Source of the DNA: Nannochloropsis oceanica
Taxonomy: Eukaryota; Sar; Eustigmatophyceae; Eustigmatales; Monodopsidaceae
Length of the DNA stretch: 64,000 bases
Direction of reading: 5' to 3'
Assembly: GCA_004519485.1 (NCBI GenBank)
Contig: CP038116.1
Span: forward strand, 124,001 to 188,000
The notes under the pieces are model-generated. The model saw nothing but the letters and a program-made list of their open reading frames with translations, was not told the DNA's origin and ran no database searches. Both the position numbers and the translations under genes were made by a program. Each line of letters starts with the position of its first letter. The first letter of the stretch is position 1. Positions 11,360 through 22,802 of the stretch are shown here, in pieces.

Positions 11360-11819
11360 GACGCTCGCTTGTTTGGCTTGACGATGTGCTGCTGCTCCTT
11401 CTCAGTCGCCTCCACCCTCCCTCCTCCGGCCCAAACGCTCCGTAGCCGTAGAAGAACAAGTTGCTTGCTGCTGCTGCGGGAAGCAAGGCTGTGCGTTGCA
11501 TTGGAAGGGACAAAACAGGTTATTGAAAGATCGTGACTCGAGACTGCTTTAGTATGTTGCATCTAGAGATACAATTTGGCTTGTCGCAGCTTGTGTGTCT
11601 CTGTGCATTGCGCGTCGGGTTGCTGCAGGAATGGCCAGGCAAGCGAAAAGAACACAGCTAAATGATGATGTGACAATGAACTGACTTCGGAACCTTACTA
11701 CCACTCAACAGATAAAGAACATGCACGCCACAGCTAAGACCACAGTGGAGGGTCTTCGCTCAAGCCTTGACCACTCGCAGCCTTCCTGACAACCTCCTGG
11801 CTGATGGCTTTTCGAGAGG
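11360..11819. promoter_or_regulatory. Upstream region of RNR1
   Basis: It should contain the RNR1 promoter and 5' UTR. A short ATG ORF (ATG at 11631) reads MARQAKRTQLNDDV before a stop. It could be a first exon of the gene to the right, but no convincing splice links them. Confidence 0.35.
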
Positions 11820-12239
11820 GTGAGAGACGTAAAGCTGCAACTGATTGAGGAGGAGTTCAAGGCCGAGGTGGAGAAATTAAGGAAGGAATGGACGGAGGGG
11901 AAGCACCAGTTTGAGGAAGTTGCCTCGGATAGTATGGAGCTGGTGGGGAGGGGGAAGGAGGGAGGACGGGAGGGAGGGAGGGAGGGAGGGATGGAGAGGA
12001 GGGAGGGAGGGGTAGAGAAGGAGAGGCTGCATAAAAATCAGGCAAGAAATCCGGACGATGGCTGAGCAGTTTACGCTTGTCACTCAAAAGCCATCGTCCA
12101 CCGGCTCCCATTACGATACCATTTGTACACAAGCTGGTGTGGCTTTTGATGCCCTAAAAAAATCAAAAGTCGGAGACAGAAAGGAACACTGCGCATCAGC
12201 AAGTTTATGGGTGATTGTTTCTTCTTTCTGATTTGATGG
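11820..12239 (+). CDS. Possible small coiled-coil gene (unrecognised, two exons)
   Basis: From 11820 the frame reads VRDVKLQLIEEEF, then a charged helical stretch (AEVEKLRKEWTEGKHQFEEVA). It then runs into a GGGAGG repeat that looks like intron. A second open stretch from about 12069 (after GAGCAG) reads FTLVTQKPSSTGSHYD and ends VIVSSF at a TGA near 12239. The two can be joined across a GT...AG interval of about 130 bases, giving a protein of about 100 aa. The start codon and any upstream exon are unclear. No family is recognised. Confidence 0.3.
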
Positions 12240-12393
12240 TTACATTTTTGTGAAATTGTAATGAATCATTCTTTTTCGTCGCTATTCCTTGCTCCTTTAC
12301 CTATTTTTCCTCGTTCCTCTTCCATGGCCCGTCTTCCAAACTTTACCACACCCACAGATTTTCTCCTCTCTCACGTCTTCTCTCAACTGCATC

Positions 12394-14426
12394 TCATACA
12401 TCATCATTCAGCACCAAATCCTCCGTGTGCTCCTTCAGAAACTTGTATCGCTCCAAAAACTCCTTCTTGCTCCGTTCCTTTTCCTCCGCCCTCGTAAACT
12501 CCCCTTCACCCGCCCCTCCTTGCCCTCCCCCCCCCCCCCACGGGGCTGAATCCGCTGCTCACCCTTGCGCCCAGCACCGAGGAACTCCCTGCCCCCCCAC
12601 TTCCACTACTGCGATCGTTATCACCACTACCATTCCTCGCCTGTCCTCCCACCTCATTTCCACTCTCCCCTTCTCCTCCAGCTCCTCCTCCTCCACGCCC
12701 ATCGCTCAATGCAAGACAAGGCACCCCCGCTGAGACCCGCTCATGCCCTTCCAACGTCCCTCGAATCTGACTCACCCTCAACAATCGCAGCCGCAAGCTC
12801 TTACTTTCCGAATGCGTGTAATACTGCTCCAGCAACGAATGGACATCCTCTGCCATCTCCGGTAGATGGACCTGAGCAGCGAACTCACGCAGACTCCCCA
12901 AAAGCAAACTAACTTCTTCCCGGCTGGAATGGTGAGTAGGGGAACTCTGCAAAGCCAACGTTTGTCCCAAGCCTTCTAACCGCTCCTTCAATTGCTGTAA
13001 CGATTTACCTCCATCCACATCCGCCCCCACGCCACGACACCTCACATCCGGAGCCTTCCCCTCCTCCCCTGGCTCCTTTCCCCCCTCCTTCCTCTCCACC
13101 ATCTCCTTCTTCCTCTTCGCCTCCAAATAATTCTCCAACTCTTTCTCACGCTCTATCGCCATCACCAGCAAATCAAAGGCGTCCAAGTAAGTCCTAAACG
13201 CACTCTTGCTCCCACAAGGCCCCACCACAGGCAGGTCCGATAACGTCCCTTCTTCCACCGCCTGTCGAAAAAGCTGCATCAAAATCTCCCTCGTTAGTCC
13301 CAAGGCCCTTAAAACGTAGTCGCCGCTTGTCATCTCCCAAGGAAAATAAATTCGGTTCCCCACCCTATCTTCCGTGTACGGGGGAGGCCCCGCAACCCCC
13401 CCCGCCGCTCCTCCCACTCCTCCTCCACCAACCCCTCCGCCCCTTCCTCCGCCCATGCCCCCACCACCAGGAGAGAGCACAAGAGGAGAACCAGCGGGCA
13501 AACAACTGTTTATCGCCCTATGCCCCCTCGCGTGTGCCTCCAGCGTATTCGCGTAAGTATGCTGGTGATGCCTCCCCCCTCCCTTCGCCCCTTCCCCCCC
13601 TGCATTTCCCCCTACTTCCCCTTCTTCCACCCCAACCGGCACCCTCACGCTTCGCGGAGGCAACACAGTTGGTTCCGGCCTGTCCTGCAGCAGTGCCTCG
13701 ATCACCAAGCGATGTTCGCCACGGTACCCTGCCTCGCACACCACGTCCAGCGGAGCCTTCCCCTCCTTACAGACGATCGTCGGATCCGCCCCATTTTTCA
13801 ATAAAAACCTCACAAGATCCGGCCACCCAAAAAATGAAGCAGCGTACACAGGGGTCCATCCCCCCACGTTATCGTGGCAGTTCACATTCACCCCTTTTGT
13901 CAGCAAATACTCTGCCACTTCCCTATGCCCATTGATGCAACATGCGTGCAGGGCCGTGTTCTGGAAATCATCGGCATCCCGCCCTAAGTTGGCCCCGTGC
14001 TCTGCCAGAAATTTTACCAGATCAAGGCGGTTATTGTAGCAGGCACGGAATAGCGGCGTCCACCCGTCTTCCCCCTAGGCAGGGAAGAAAGAAAGGGAAG
14101 GAGGAGAAAGGGAGGGAGGTGACAGGTACATATGTGCGTGTTAGTGTGTGTGTGCGTGTGATTGAGTATGGATTTCCAAATTAGCACAACGAGTGACAGA
14201 AGGGTCACAGCTAATGGAGAAGCCAGCAAAACGTGAATCATGGAATCCTCCACTCTCTCCTTTCTCGTTCCCTCGCTCCTAGTCTCCTCCTTCCTGTCCC
14301 CTACCACCCACCTACCTTGTCATTCACCAACTGGGGATACTGTTTTAGAAGCTTCGCCACCTTCTCAATCGATCCTTTCTTGGCTGCATCGTGGATGCGA
14401 TGGCCCACTGCCTCGACGTCATCCAT
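12394..14426 (-). CDS. Ankyrin-repeat protein with apparent frame break at a C/G homopolymer
   Basis: Exon 1 is 14426-14316 (37 codons, MDDVEAVGHRIHDAAKKG). Exon 2 begins at 14074 (GEDGWTPLFRACYNN); the intron is GTAGGT...TAG. Exons 1-2 give four or more ankyrin repeats (TALHACCINGHREVAEYLL, GWTPVYAASFFGWPDLV). A helical region follows (GDYVLRALGLTREILMQLF, then IEREKELENYLEAKRKKEM). The exon 2 frame runs to a stop at 12506. One frame over, however, a clearly coding tail continues (FTRAEEKERSKKEFLERY, then KFLKEHTEDLVLNDDV) to a TGA at 12394-12396. The switch coincides with 13 consecutive C at 12527-12539; a run of 12 would join the frames. A length error or a real polymorphism is likely. Ankyrin repeats mediate protein binding; the partner is unknown. 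Confidence 0.75.
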
Positions 14427-15486
14427 TTTGTTGCCTCTGTTCTATTTGTGCAAATTGAAGGGGTGTGTAGTGGAGAAATATGTGGACAAAAGTCACAGAC
14501 CGATTGTATCGGGCAAGTCCGACATAATTACATGTACGAGCAAATATCAGGCTTCTACATCATGTACTGGGGGAGCGCTGCGTGGGGCACGCTTGAGGGG
14601 TGGGAAATGACGCAAGATGCACACCCCATGACGATCCTGAACGAACAAAAAGATATGGAGGACAGAAGCACAGCTCCGCGTGCATAGGCATTGTCTGTGG
14701 CCATGTAGGGCTTGTGAGACGGCGACATATATGGTGTAAATGCGGCGGAAACATTGGCGCGGCCTTACCTTTTGTAGTTTTTGCCCGCACTTGTCTCCCG
14801 TGATGCTTTTCCCCCGCCTGTCTGTCAAAGAGGTGAGAATGAAAGTGACATAGTGATTAAGGTTATGGCCAGCGAGGTTTTGTGCATGTCATGGAGGCTA
14901 TTCGCCGCGACAATACTTGGAAGACGAGCGAGGTGCGTTAGCAACACTTCTCCCCCGGGACCGCAATCGTCGTTGTGTCGTGCAGCTCTCGCCAAGCTGA
15001 GGCCGCCGTTGTTTTTCGGACGCGCGGTCCAAGGACATTTCCCCCCTTGCTTTTCACGACACAGCCATTAAGCGGACCAATTTATGGCGAATATGACGCA
15101 TTGAAATTTGATGCGAGTGTGTGTCCAGTCGCAGTACTGCTTGGCAAAAGCATGCGGGTGGGGAGCGTGGTGGCCGGCCATGTCTTGAAAGTTACCTCCC
15201 CAACCCTTCTTATCTTTACCACAGGGGGGAAAAAACTCAGCGCAAGTCAGCCCTCTACTGGCCCCATAAGTGCAACCAGAACGACGAAAACAGGTAGAGT
15301 GATAAAATCTCATATTATGCTCCCTGTTTGCCTTAGCTTGTGGCGACATCGCAATCAGCAACGCCGTCGGGTAGGCCATCTATACCGCTGCCACTCTGCC
15401 AAGCAACTTCTCGCTCAATTGAACCTTCCCGATGCCTTGATTGCTACCCCCTCCACCATGCCACTCAATCCCCCCCAAACAGAGCC
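14427..15486. other. Divergent intergenic region
   Basis: About 1.06 kb lie between the ankyrin gene and the cytosine deaminase gene, so both promoters should be here. No ORF resembles a known protein and no RNA gene is recognised. Confidence 0.5.
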
Positions 15487-15987
15487 ATGGCTACTTCATC
15501 CCCACCACCGTCTCACATCGACCACGACGCGATTTACCTCCAGCAAGCCCTCATTGAGGCCCAGCAGGGGCTCGAGGAGGGGGGTATCCCTATCGGGGCC
15601 GTCTTGGTCCTCCGAGAAGCAGGTGGAACCCGGCGAGTCCTAGGGAAAGGCCACAATCGACGCGTGCAGAAAGGCTCGGCCATCTTGCATGGGGAGATAG
15701 ATTGCTTGGAAAACGCTGGACGGTTGCCTGCTTCTGTGTATAAAATGTGTACCATGTACACCACGCTGTCGCCGTGTTCGATGTGTAGTGGGGCGATCCT
15801 GTTGTTTGGGATTCCACGAGTTGTAGTAGGGGAAAACAAGACTTTTATGGGCGCAGAGGACTATTTGAGCGCACAGGGGGTCGAGGTAATCGTGAAGCAG
15901 GATGAAGGGTGTGTGCAGATTATGACGGAGTTTATTAAGGAGAATGCAGAGCTGTGGGAGGAGGATAGTGGACAGTCGAAGGAGTGA
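15487..15987 (+). CDS. FCY1: Cytosine deaminase (yeast Fcy1 type)
   Basis: Zinc enzyme of pyrimidine salvage that hydrolyses cytosine to uracil and ammonia in the cytosol. Intronless, 166 aa, close to the about 158 aa of yeast Fcy1. The CDA motifs are intact: HGEIDCLENAGR (zinc ligand His68, proton-shuttle Glu70) and SPCSMC (zinc ligands Cys97 and Cys100). GIPRVVVGENKTFMGAEDYL matches the Fcy1 C-terminal pattern. This type occurs in fungi and bacteria but not in animals. The ATG at 15487 is chosen because it precedes the first conserved helix (AIYLQQALIEAQQGL); the frame is open further upstream but has no other ATG that is supported. Confidence 0.93.
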   Translation: MATSSPPPSHIDHDAIYLQQALIEAQQGLEEGGIPIGAVLVLREAGGTRRVLGKGHNRRVQKGSAILHGEIDCLENAGRLPASVYKMCTMYTTLSPCSMCSGAILLFGIPRVVVGENKTFMGAEDYLSAQGVEVIVKQDEGCVQIMTEFIKENAELWEEDSGQSKE

Positions 15988-16400
15988 GCTTCGGGTACGG
16001 AGAAGAGTGAGAAGGGGAAAAAGCGGATGCTCTCTTTTGTTCATAGAAAGATTTTACTATCTACGAAGTTGTCTTCGGACGCGCACTATTTGTTGATTGT
16101 TTTCAAACATTTGACATGTGTGCGTGCTTATATCGACTAGACTGTGCGCTCTTGTCCAGCTGGCCCGTCATGTTGCGAGTCGAGTCGAAATGACTTTCTA
16201 TCTTCTCTTTTGGGATTCCCATGCACTCATTCGCCCCTACAGCACCAAGCCAAGAAAATCCCCTGATTCCTCCCTATCTCCTTTCCCCTCCATCCTTCAA
16301 TATCACCCCTCCAATATCACCCCTCCTAACACGGTGGCTGACCTGTTCCCATCTGACCACCACCTTGCCGCCGGACTCAACCCTTCCCCCCTCCCTCCTT
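15988..16400. other. Convergent 3' region
   Basis: Lies between the stops of cytosine deaminase and the alkylsulfatase. Pyrimidine-rich, with no features seen. Confidence 0.5.
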
Positions 16401-18882
16401 CTACGCTCCCTTCTCAAACATCAGATTCATCTTTACGAACGCTGCCAGGTCTCCCTCAATCGTCGCCTCCCCCCTCGCCACGGCCGCTGCCGGATTCAAC
16501 TTATTCAATGCAATCTTTCTAAACACAGCCTCCGTCGTTCTAAACGTCCCCGCCGGGTCAGGGGTACCTGGCAGTGGCTTTTCCCCCTCCTCGATTTCAA
16601 CAACGCCTCGTCGAATGGTGACAAAGTATTGCTTCTCCCCAATCGCGTATACCACACACATGTGGACATCCATGCTCTTCTCGGGGTTCAACCTCGTGAC
16701 CATCACTTCAAAAATTAAAGGAATCGGGATCGCTTCCACAAATGCAGGGCCGACGATAGGGTCGCTCAACGGTGCTTTTCCCTCCAGCTCCAACGCCACC
16801 TCCAGCAAATATCCCCTTCCGTTCGTGTTAATCACACTCTCCCCCAACAGCCGCAAGGCCTCGACCTCTAAGGCCTTCACCCTCCCTCCCTCCCTCCCTC
16901 CCTCTCCCCCTCCCTCTTTCACCACGCGCAACAAATACATCGCCCAGCGTGCCTCTGCCTCCTTCCCCCCCTCCCCCCCCCCCTCCCTCAAAGCCTCCTC
17001 CGCCTTCCTCAACACCACCTCTATCCCCCCCATCGTTTCCACGATCCGTCTCGCTTGTTCTTGGACGGGCAGGCGGTAGAGGGCCTCCGCCATACCATCA
17101 AACCACCCCAACTCGTTCGTAAACACCGCACGAACCGACCAATCAATCTGCCCGTACAATTCCATTAATGCCTCCTGTCCACTCAAATGCGGAGGGAGGG
17201 CAATCTCCTCCGCAAGAACATCTATGGACGTGCCAGCATTCGCCCCCCGTATGGTCGCCACATACACCCACTGGATCCCATCCCTATAATCAGTCAGTTG
17301 CTTATTAATCAACGCCTTCCCCTTCAAAGGCTTCGTGTGCGAAGGCAAGAGGAAAGCCGGCTCCAGCCTCCTCATCGCATCCAAGGACCGGATCCAATCC
17401 CGGATGGGCCGAGGGCTCGACCCCCGAATGGAGTATAAGTTCGGAAACGAGTGATAGTACAAATCAGCGCACAACAACGCCTCTTTCCCTGGCAACCACA
17501 CGAAGAGGTGGTCGTGCGTCTCCCCATGGGCCTCCACCAACTGGAAGTCCACCCCGCCCACCTCGAAGGAAGTCTTCCCCGTGAACGTGTGGGTGGGTAC
17601 GAGAAACCCCATTGTCTTCAAAGTGAGCTCGATGTCCGCTTTCTGCCCCAGACCAGAGCAAGGAAGGACAGACAGAGGGACATGACTTCCAAATTGTCGG
17701 GCGCCGCGTAAAGATTCCGCTTTCCTATTAATAAAAGTAAGGAGGGAGAGAGGAAGAAGATGAGGGAGGGAGGGAGAGGGAGGGAGTGTGTAAGATACCG
17801 GCTTTGCATGCCTCTACCGCCTTCCTTCTCTCTCTACTGCTCTTCCCCTTCCATCCCTCTTTTACTGCCGCTCCCCAATTGGTTGTCCTCCTCACCTGAA
17901 TGCCCCGTACTGCTTAAAGTAATGGTCCGTCAATGCGTCCGTGCCCCAGATTTTAGTCCCTTCCTCCTTCCAGGCCTCGGCCCCCCCGACATGATCTACA
18001 TGAGAATGAGTGTAAATAATCGAGTGGATAAATGCCTTGCCCGCGACTGCTTCTAAGTCGCGTCGTACCCGCGCGGCACGCTCGGGGTTCATGCTCACGT
18101 CCACCTGAAGGAAGGGAAGAAGGGAGGGAGGAAGGGGAGGGAGAAAGGGAGGGGTGGGAGGGTTGTGGCGCGCCGCGGCTCCCCCGGCGTCTATCACCCT
18201 ATCCATTTTCTTGTGATCTTACCACAACATGTCCTTCACTCGTTCGAATCAACATCGTGTTCGCGAGGTCGTATCCCATAGCCATAAACACTCCCTCCGC
18301 CACTTCCTCAACGCGTGGCTCTCCCACTTGCTCCTGACAATGCTTATGCAGAAGATGCGGGTTCATTTTCGTCTTGCGATAGTCAATTTTCTGCGCATGA
18401 GGGATGATATACATCCAAAAGGCTGTGCATATCAGCACGACAATGACCAGCAAGACCCCCCCGACGAGGGAGAGGAGGTTCTCGCTGGTACTCCTGACAG
18501 TAGATCTGGTCGTGGGGTTGTTGGTGGGGGTGGTGCTGCTGCTGCTCTTACTGCTAGTGCTTGCCACTCCTCTTCTACAGCTGCTGGTTGGACGCCCTCC
18601 TCGAGCTGCCTTTTTCTGCTTATCGTCGTCACTCTCATCGCCGTCATTGAGGTCCTCCTCCTCCTCCCTCTCCTCCTCCTCCTCCTCCTCCTCCTCCTGC
18701 GCTCCCTCGTCCGCCTCGCCCTTGTCCCGACGGTGCGTGCGAGGCTGACGTCGTGTGGCCCTTGTGATCGGCATGCTGGTAGTGACTATTAATCTTTGGC
18801 GGCGTTCTTGATGGGCGATCGCCTGTGGAATGAGGGGAGGTCGTGGAATAATTGGCGAGGGGGAAGGAGTGATCAGGGCCAT
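16401..18882 (-). CDS. Alkylsulfatase (SdsA1/BDS1 type metallo-beta-lactamase fold), membrane-anchored
   Basis: It hydrolyses alkyl sulfate esters to alcohols and sulfate. Three exons: 18882-18223 (220 codons), 18104-17896 and 17724-16401, about 730 aa. The N terminus is a highly acidic, Ser-rich region followed by one transmembrane helix (LLSLVGGVLLVIVVLICTAF, about residues 136-160). The metallo-beta-lactamase zinc motif THSHVDH spans exon 2. Exon 3 carries the AHGETHDHLFVWLPGK and LLPSHTKPLKGK segments, the helical dimerisation domain (YRDGIQWVYVATIRGAN), and the C-terminal SCP2-like domain (ATIEGDLAAFVKM). Bacterial SdsA1 is a secreted soluble enzyme of about 650 aa; the anchor and acidic leader are additions. 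A GGAGGGAGG repeat inserts EGGGEGGREGG in the dimerisation region. The likely substrate is inferred from family only. Confidence 0.88.
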
Positions 18883-19990
18883 GAATCAGCCCAAGTGCCA
18901 CGACTCCATCGGTGGATAACAGCAGAAGTCAATGTGTTTAAGAGACGATGCTGCTTCATGACCTCGGCTACCGGCACATCGCACTCACGTTAAGGCCGGC
19001 CATGTCACACCGCCTCCGCAGCTCCTCTTATTTCCGAGTTTCCGTTTCGTTTCCGAGTCTTCCATCCTTTCCTTCTTCGTTTTGCATGTCGTGCTGTCCC
19101 CCTTTGGAGCGCAGCGCTTGTGATATGAAAGCTGAAGATGCCGCCTTCGCTGTTGTAGATTATAGGCATCCTGTCTGTTACTGGAAATGAGTACTATGAG
19201 ATGCTCTCCGTTCTTTCGACCGAAATAGCAACTCTGAAATCACTGAGGACGGAATCCCAATCTTCCCCAGACACACTCAGTGTTTCGTTTTTCTTGTTTT
19301 CCTTGATTTTTTCTTCTTCATTTTCTCCTTTCGTTCGGGTTTTCAATAACCCACACCTGCAGCTACACAGGCACTTATGAAGGGAGAGAATGGACAGCAG
19401 CGGCCTCCGGATACATTTCTAAAAATCCGTTAATGCCCTGTCGTATTATCATTACTACTTCACGCGTCTTATTCGTGTTCTCGTCTCTTTCTCACTTTCT
19501 GTTTCTCTTCGTCATTTTTCTTCTCTCGTTCGTCCCTCCACGCGCCAACTCTGCCATGGAGGTCATCCGTTTCCTTCTGCATGTATTTTGTTCCTCTCAC
19601 ACTCTCTCTCTCACTCTCTCTTTCATTCTTACTCTCTACGAAATTTTCTTCTTCTTCTTCTTCGTCGTGATATAGTTCACTTTCTTCTGCTGCATCTTCA
19701 TTCGCCTTCACCGAAAGTTTGAAAAATGCATTTAATCTAGTAATAATTGACAGCTAGCTTTTTTAGATTTACCGTTTATCAGTATGCGTCTTACGTGCCT
19801 CAACCTTACTCCGTCATTTTCATCGGCATCTTCAGAGGACGCAAATTTACATAAAGCACCTAGAAAGGCGGTCAAGTAAAACAAAATCAATCTCCAGGAG
19901 AGTACGCATCAATCCTCCGTCCCTGCCTCCCTACCTTCCTCCACTATCCCCCCTCATCCATCCACAAGACCCGTCATAGCCAGATGAAGT
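18883..19990. other. Intergenic, upstream of alkylsulfatase and downstream of the helicase
   Basis: About 1.1 kb between two minus-strand genes. The right part is AT-rich and the helicase 3' UTR probably lies here. No convincing coding region is seen. Confidence 0.5.
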
Positions 19991-22153
19991 CTACCATCGT
20001 CCTCGCCCCCGTCCGCCAAAACCCCGCCCCCGCCCTCCAAACCCTCCCCCTCTCCCTCGGCCCCCAAAACCACCCCCTCCTCGCCCACCAAATCCGCTCC
20101 CCCTTCCTCCCATCGAAAAGCCCCCTCCCATCCCTCCCCTGGGCTGCTTAACCTCCGGCAGAGCCTGGCACACGCTTAGGAAAGGGTTTTCCTCCACCGC
20201 TTTTTTCACCATACTTTTCATATACTTAGACGGTACGTCAAACACTGCCCCCATGTCATCCGCCGTAAGTTGCATACCTCGGATGTCATCTGTCACCTCT
20301 TGGGGAAGCACGTTCCTCAACGCGGTCCACACGTATCCCGTGCTCATGATCGGCTGGTCGGCCTGGAACTGACACGTCACGAAGTCATCCGAATTGCTTA
20401 ACAACGACCTCGATCGCATCTCCTTTGTATGACCCGTCAGGCAGGCCAACGCAGCCGCCAAGGCCTCCTGCGCCCCCATCTCTTCAATCAGTTTCTTAGC
20501 CGCATCCTCAAACAACGGAAACACCTTATCGTCGACGTCGGCCACGTCCTCCATCACGGCCAAGGCAGATGCCGAGACGATGTCCGCAGGTTGGGGCGCA
20601 CCTGCCCATTCAAATTTATTTCCCACGGCGCCCTCTATCTCCTTGACTGCAAACCTGTACTTGGGCGAAAACAGTGTGACACAAATTCCCTTCCTCCCAG
20701 CCCGGCCCGTTCGCCCCGAGCGATGGACATACGTCTCGGTGTCGGTCCGCCCCGAGGCCGTGACGGGGGGCTTGTTCTGAATTACCAGATCGACAGTCAT
20801 GTCCAACCCGCGGGCTGCAACGTCCGTCGCCACCAACACTCGCACCCTCCCTTCCCTAAACGCTTTCAAGGTCGTCTCGCGCTGTGCCTGAGGAATGTCT
20901 CCGTGCAAAGCCGCGCAGTCCATCTTGATGACAGGGTTGACAACCAGCTCGTTGCATTCCTTCTTGGTCTCACAAAACACGATCGTTCGCGCCTTGTTGC
21001 TCCCTCCATAAACTGCCAGGCAGTCCGCAATCGTGCTCGGCATGCTAGACCAGTGGCAAGGAATGGCAATGTGCCTGACGTCTGTGCTTGCCTTCTGATC
21101 CTCCCCCTGCACCAAATCCACCTGAACCAGTTTATCCTTCCTCATGTACTGCTGGGCCACCTTACTCACCCACGGAGGCAAGGTCGCAGAGAACAGTAAC
21201 ACCTGCCGGCGGGAATCGGCACCCGAGCCCATAGCATCGCAAACCTTCTGAATGTCATCCTTGAACCCCATATCCAACATGGAATCAGCCTCGTCTAATA
21301 TCAAAAACCGTAACCCGGACAACTTGAGTGTCCCTCGCTCAATGTGATCCAGCACTCGCCCAGGGGTTCCTACCACCACCTGCACACCCCGTCGCAGTGC
21401 CTCCTCCTGGGGACGGTAGGGTGCCCCGCCATAAATACACACCGACCTCAATGTTTGCGGTGCACACGCCTCAAATTCCTCTGCGACCTGCTTCGCGAGC
21501 TCGCGCGTCGGAGCCAGCACCAATACCTTGGGTGGGGCCCCTCGCTCCTCCCGCTCATCTCCAATCATCTCCACTACCGGCAAGGCAAACGCCAGTGTCT
21601 TCCCGCATCCCGTTCGTGCCCGACCGATCAAATCAAAGCCGTCCAAAATCTTCTGCAAAGTCATGCTCTGAATCGGAAACAAGGACTTAATTCCCCGGGC
21701 CTCCAACCGCGCGCGTGTTCCAGCTGAGATCTTGAAGTTGGACAACGCGTTCGGATCCGCCCCCTCAGGTGCGACGACCACACCTGTGGCAGTCTTGGCT
21801 TTTTTCTTTTTTCCGTTTACATCGCCATCGTCGGCGGCCACTCCATTCCCGCATGTCTCCTCCTCCGCCTCCGGCTGGGCACGCTTTTTCTTCTTCTTCT
21901 TCTCGTCCTTGGCACCACCAGCGGCGCCCTCGTCGTTGTCTTTGTCCGCCTTCTTAGACTTACTTATCTTCTTAACTGGGTTCAGCTCCTCTGCGACCGA
22001 GACAGATTGCGCAGACGAGTCTGTGAGGGCCTCCTCTTCGGTGACCCCGCCCTTCTTCTTCTTGTCCTTTTTCTCCTTCTTGCTGGTCCCGTTTGTGGCG
22101 GCCACGACTTCCATAGCATCATGAGCCTGCGTGGTCTTGTCCTTCTTGCCCAT
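19991..22153 (-). CDS. DDX21: DEAD-box RNA helicase, DDX21/DDX50 (plant RH7) type
   Basis: ATP-dependent RNA helicase, probably nucleolar, acting in rRNA processing. Single exon, 720 aa, starting at an ATG (MGKKDKTTQAHDAME). The N terminus is Lys/Glu-rich and likely carries nuclear localisation signals. All helicase motifs are intact: Q-motif (IKSLFPIQ), I (ARTGCGKT), Ia (PTRELAKQ), GGAP, Ib (TPGRVLDH), II (DEAD), III (SAT), V (ATDVAARGLD) and VI (HRSGRTGRAG). The region after motif VI (about residues 570-660) fits the GUCT fold of this subfamily. The C terminus is an FGGRG/RGG-repeat tail, as in DDX21 and nucleolin. Confidence 0.93.
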   Translation of the reverse strand: MGKKDKTTQAHDAMEVVAATNGTSKKEKKDKKKKGGVTEEEALTDSSAQSVSVAEELNPVKKISKSKKADKDNDEGAAGGAKDEKKKKKKRAQPEAEEETCGNGVAADDGDVNGKKKKAKTATGVVVAPEGADPNALSNFKISAGTRARLEARGIKSLFPIQSMTLQKILDGFDLIGRARTGCGKTLAFALPVVEMIGDEREERGAPPKVLVLAPTRELAKQVAEEFEACAPQTLRSVCIYGGAPYRPQEEALRRGVQVVVGTPGRVLDHIERGTLKLSGLRFLILDEADSMLDMGFKDDIQKVCDAMGSGADSRRQVLLFSATLPPWVSKVAQQYMRKDKLVQVDLVQGEDQKASTDVRHIAIPCHWSSMPSTIADCLAVYGGSNKARTIVFCETKKECNELVVNPVIKMDCAALHGDIPQAQRETTLKAFREGRVRVLVATDVAARGLDMTVDLVIQNKPPVTASGRTDTETYVHRSGRTGRAGRKGICVTLFSPKYRFAVKEIEGAVGNKFEWAGAPQPADIVSASALAVMEDVADVDDKVFPLFEDAAKKLIEEMGAQEALAAALACLTGHTKEMRSRSLLSNSDDFVTCQFQADQPIMSTGYVWTALRNVLPQEVTDDIRGMQLTADDMGAVFDVPSKYMKSMVKKAVEENPFLSVCQALPEVKQPRGGMGGGFSMGGRGSGFGGRGGGGFGGRGRGGGFGGRGRGFGGRGRGRW

Positions 22154-22802
22154 GGTTGGCTTGATGGCTCGTTATCACTGAGATCTGTGCGGTGCGTGTG
22201 GTGGGGAAAAGGAATGAGAGTGGGCCATGCGATATGTCTGGATACGATCGATCGATTATTAGGGGTGATGCTGGCCATCCACAGAAGTGATGCAGGCAGG
22301 CACGTGGCAATGCCAAGAAGGCAGGCATAAATCAAAGCTGTATAGTGGTGGAAAAAAAAGATCAAAGGGTCCAGCATAAGTGAAAAACGACGGGCGGGGA
22401 CGCAAGAAACAAGTGTGCGTGCGTCGGCTTGCTTTCTTCAGCTGGCCATTCGCTGTCTCCCTCGCGACGCGACGTCTTAGGGGGACAGCTCGAGGACGAC
22501 AAACACCCTTCCCTCCCCTCTCTCCCTCCCCTCGCTCTTCCTCCTAAAAATTAGAATATGCGCATGGCTTGAGCTTTTTTTATTCACGCGCTTTTTGATG
22601 CTATACACAGACGCTCAGAACTGTTACATAGAGACAGTATCAATTCACAAACACCGTCGAGCGGGAACCCAACAGGTGAGTGGCTGTCGATGATGATCGC
22701 ACTCCCGTCCCCTCCTCCCCCGTTTCCCTTCTTGCCCATGTCAAATGCAATGCCCTCATTTTCATGCCGCCGCTGCTTGACCCATTACCCCCTCTCACAG
22801 CC
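22154..22802. promoter_or_regulatory. Divergent promoter region with a likely 5' UTR intron (22676-22800)
   Basis: Lies between the helicase start (-) and the WW-FYVE gene start (+). AACAG then GTGAGT at 22676 is a strong donor. CCTCTCACAG ending at 22800 is a strong acceptor two bases before the ATG at 22803. An intron in the 5' UTR of the plus-strand gene is therefore likely. No TATA box is recognised. Confidence 0.5.

Noticed and set aside
12510-12560. A 20-base intron explaining the frame change in the ankyrin gene
   Set aside because: Far below any plausible intron length here (others are about 90-390 bases); homopolymer length error is simpler.
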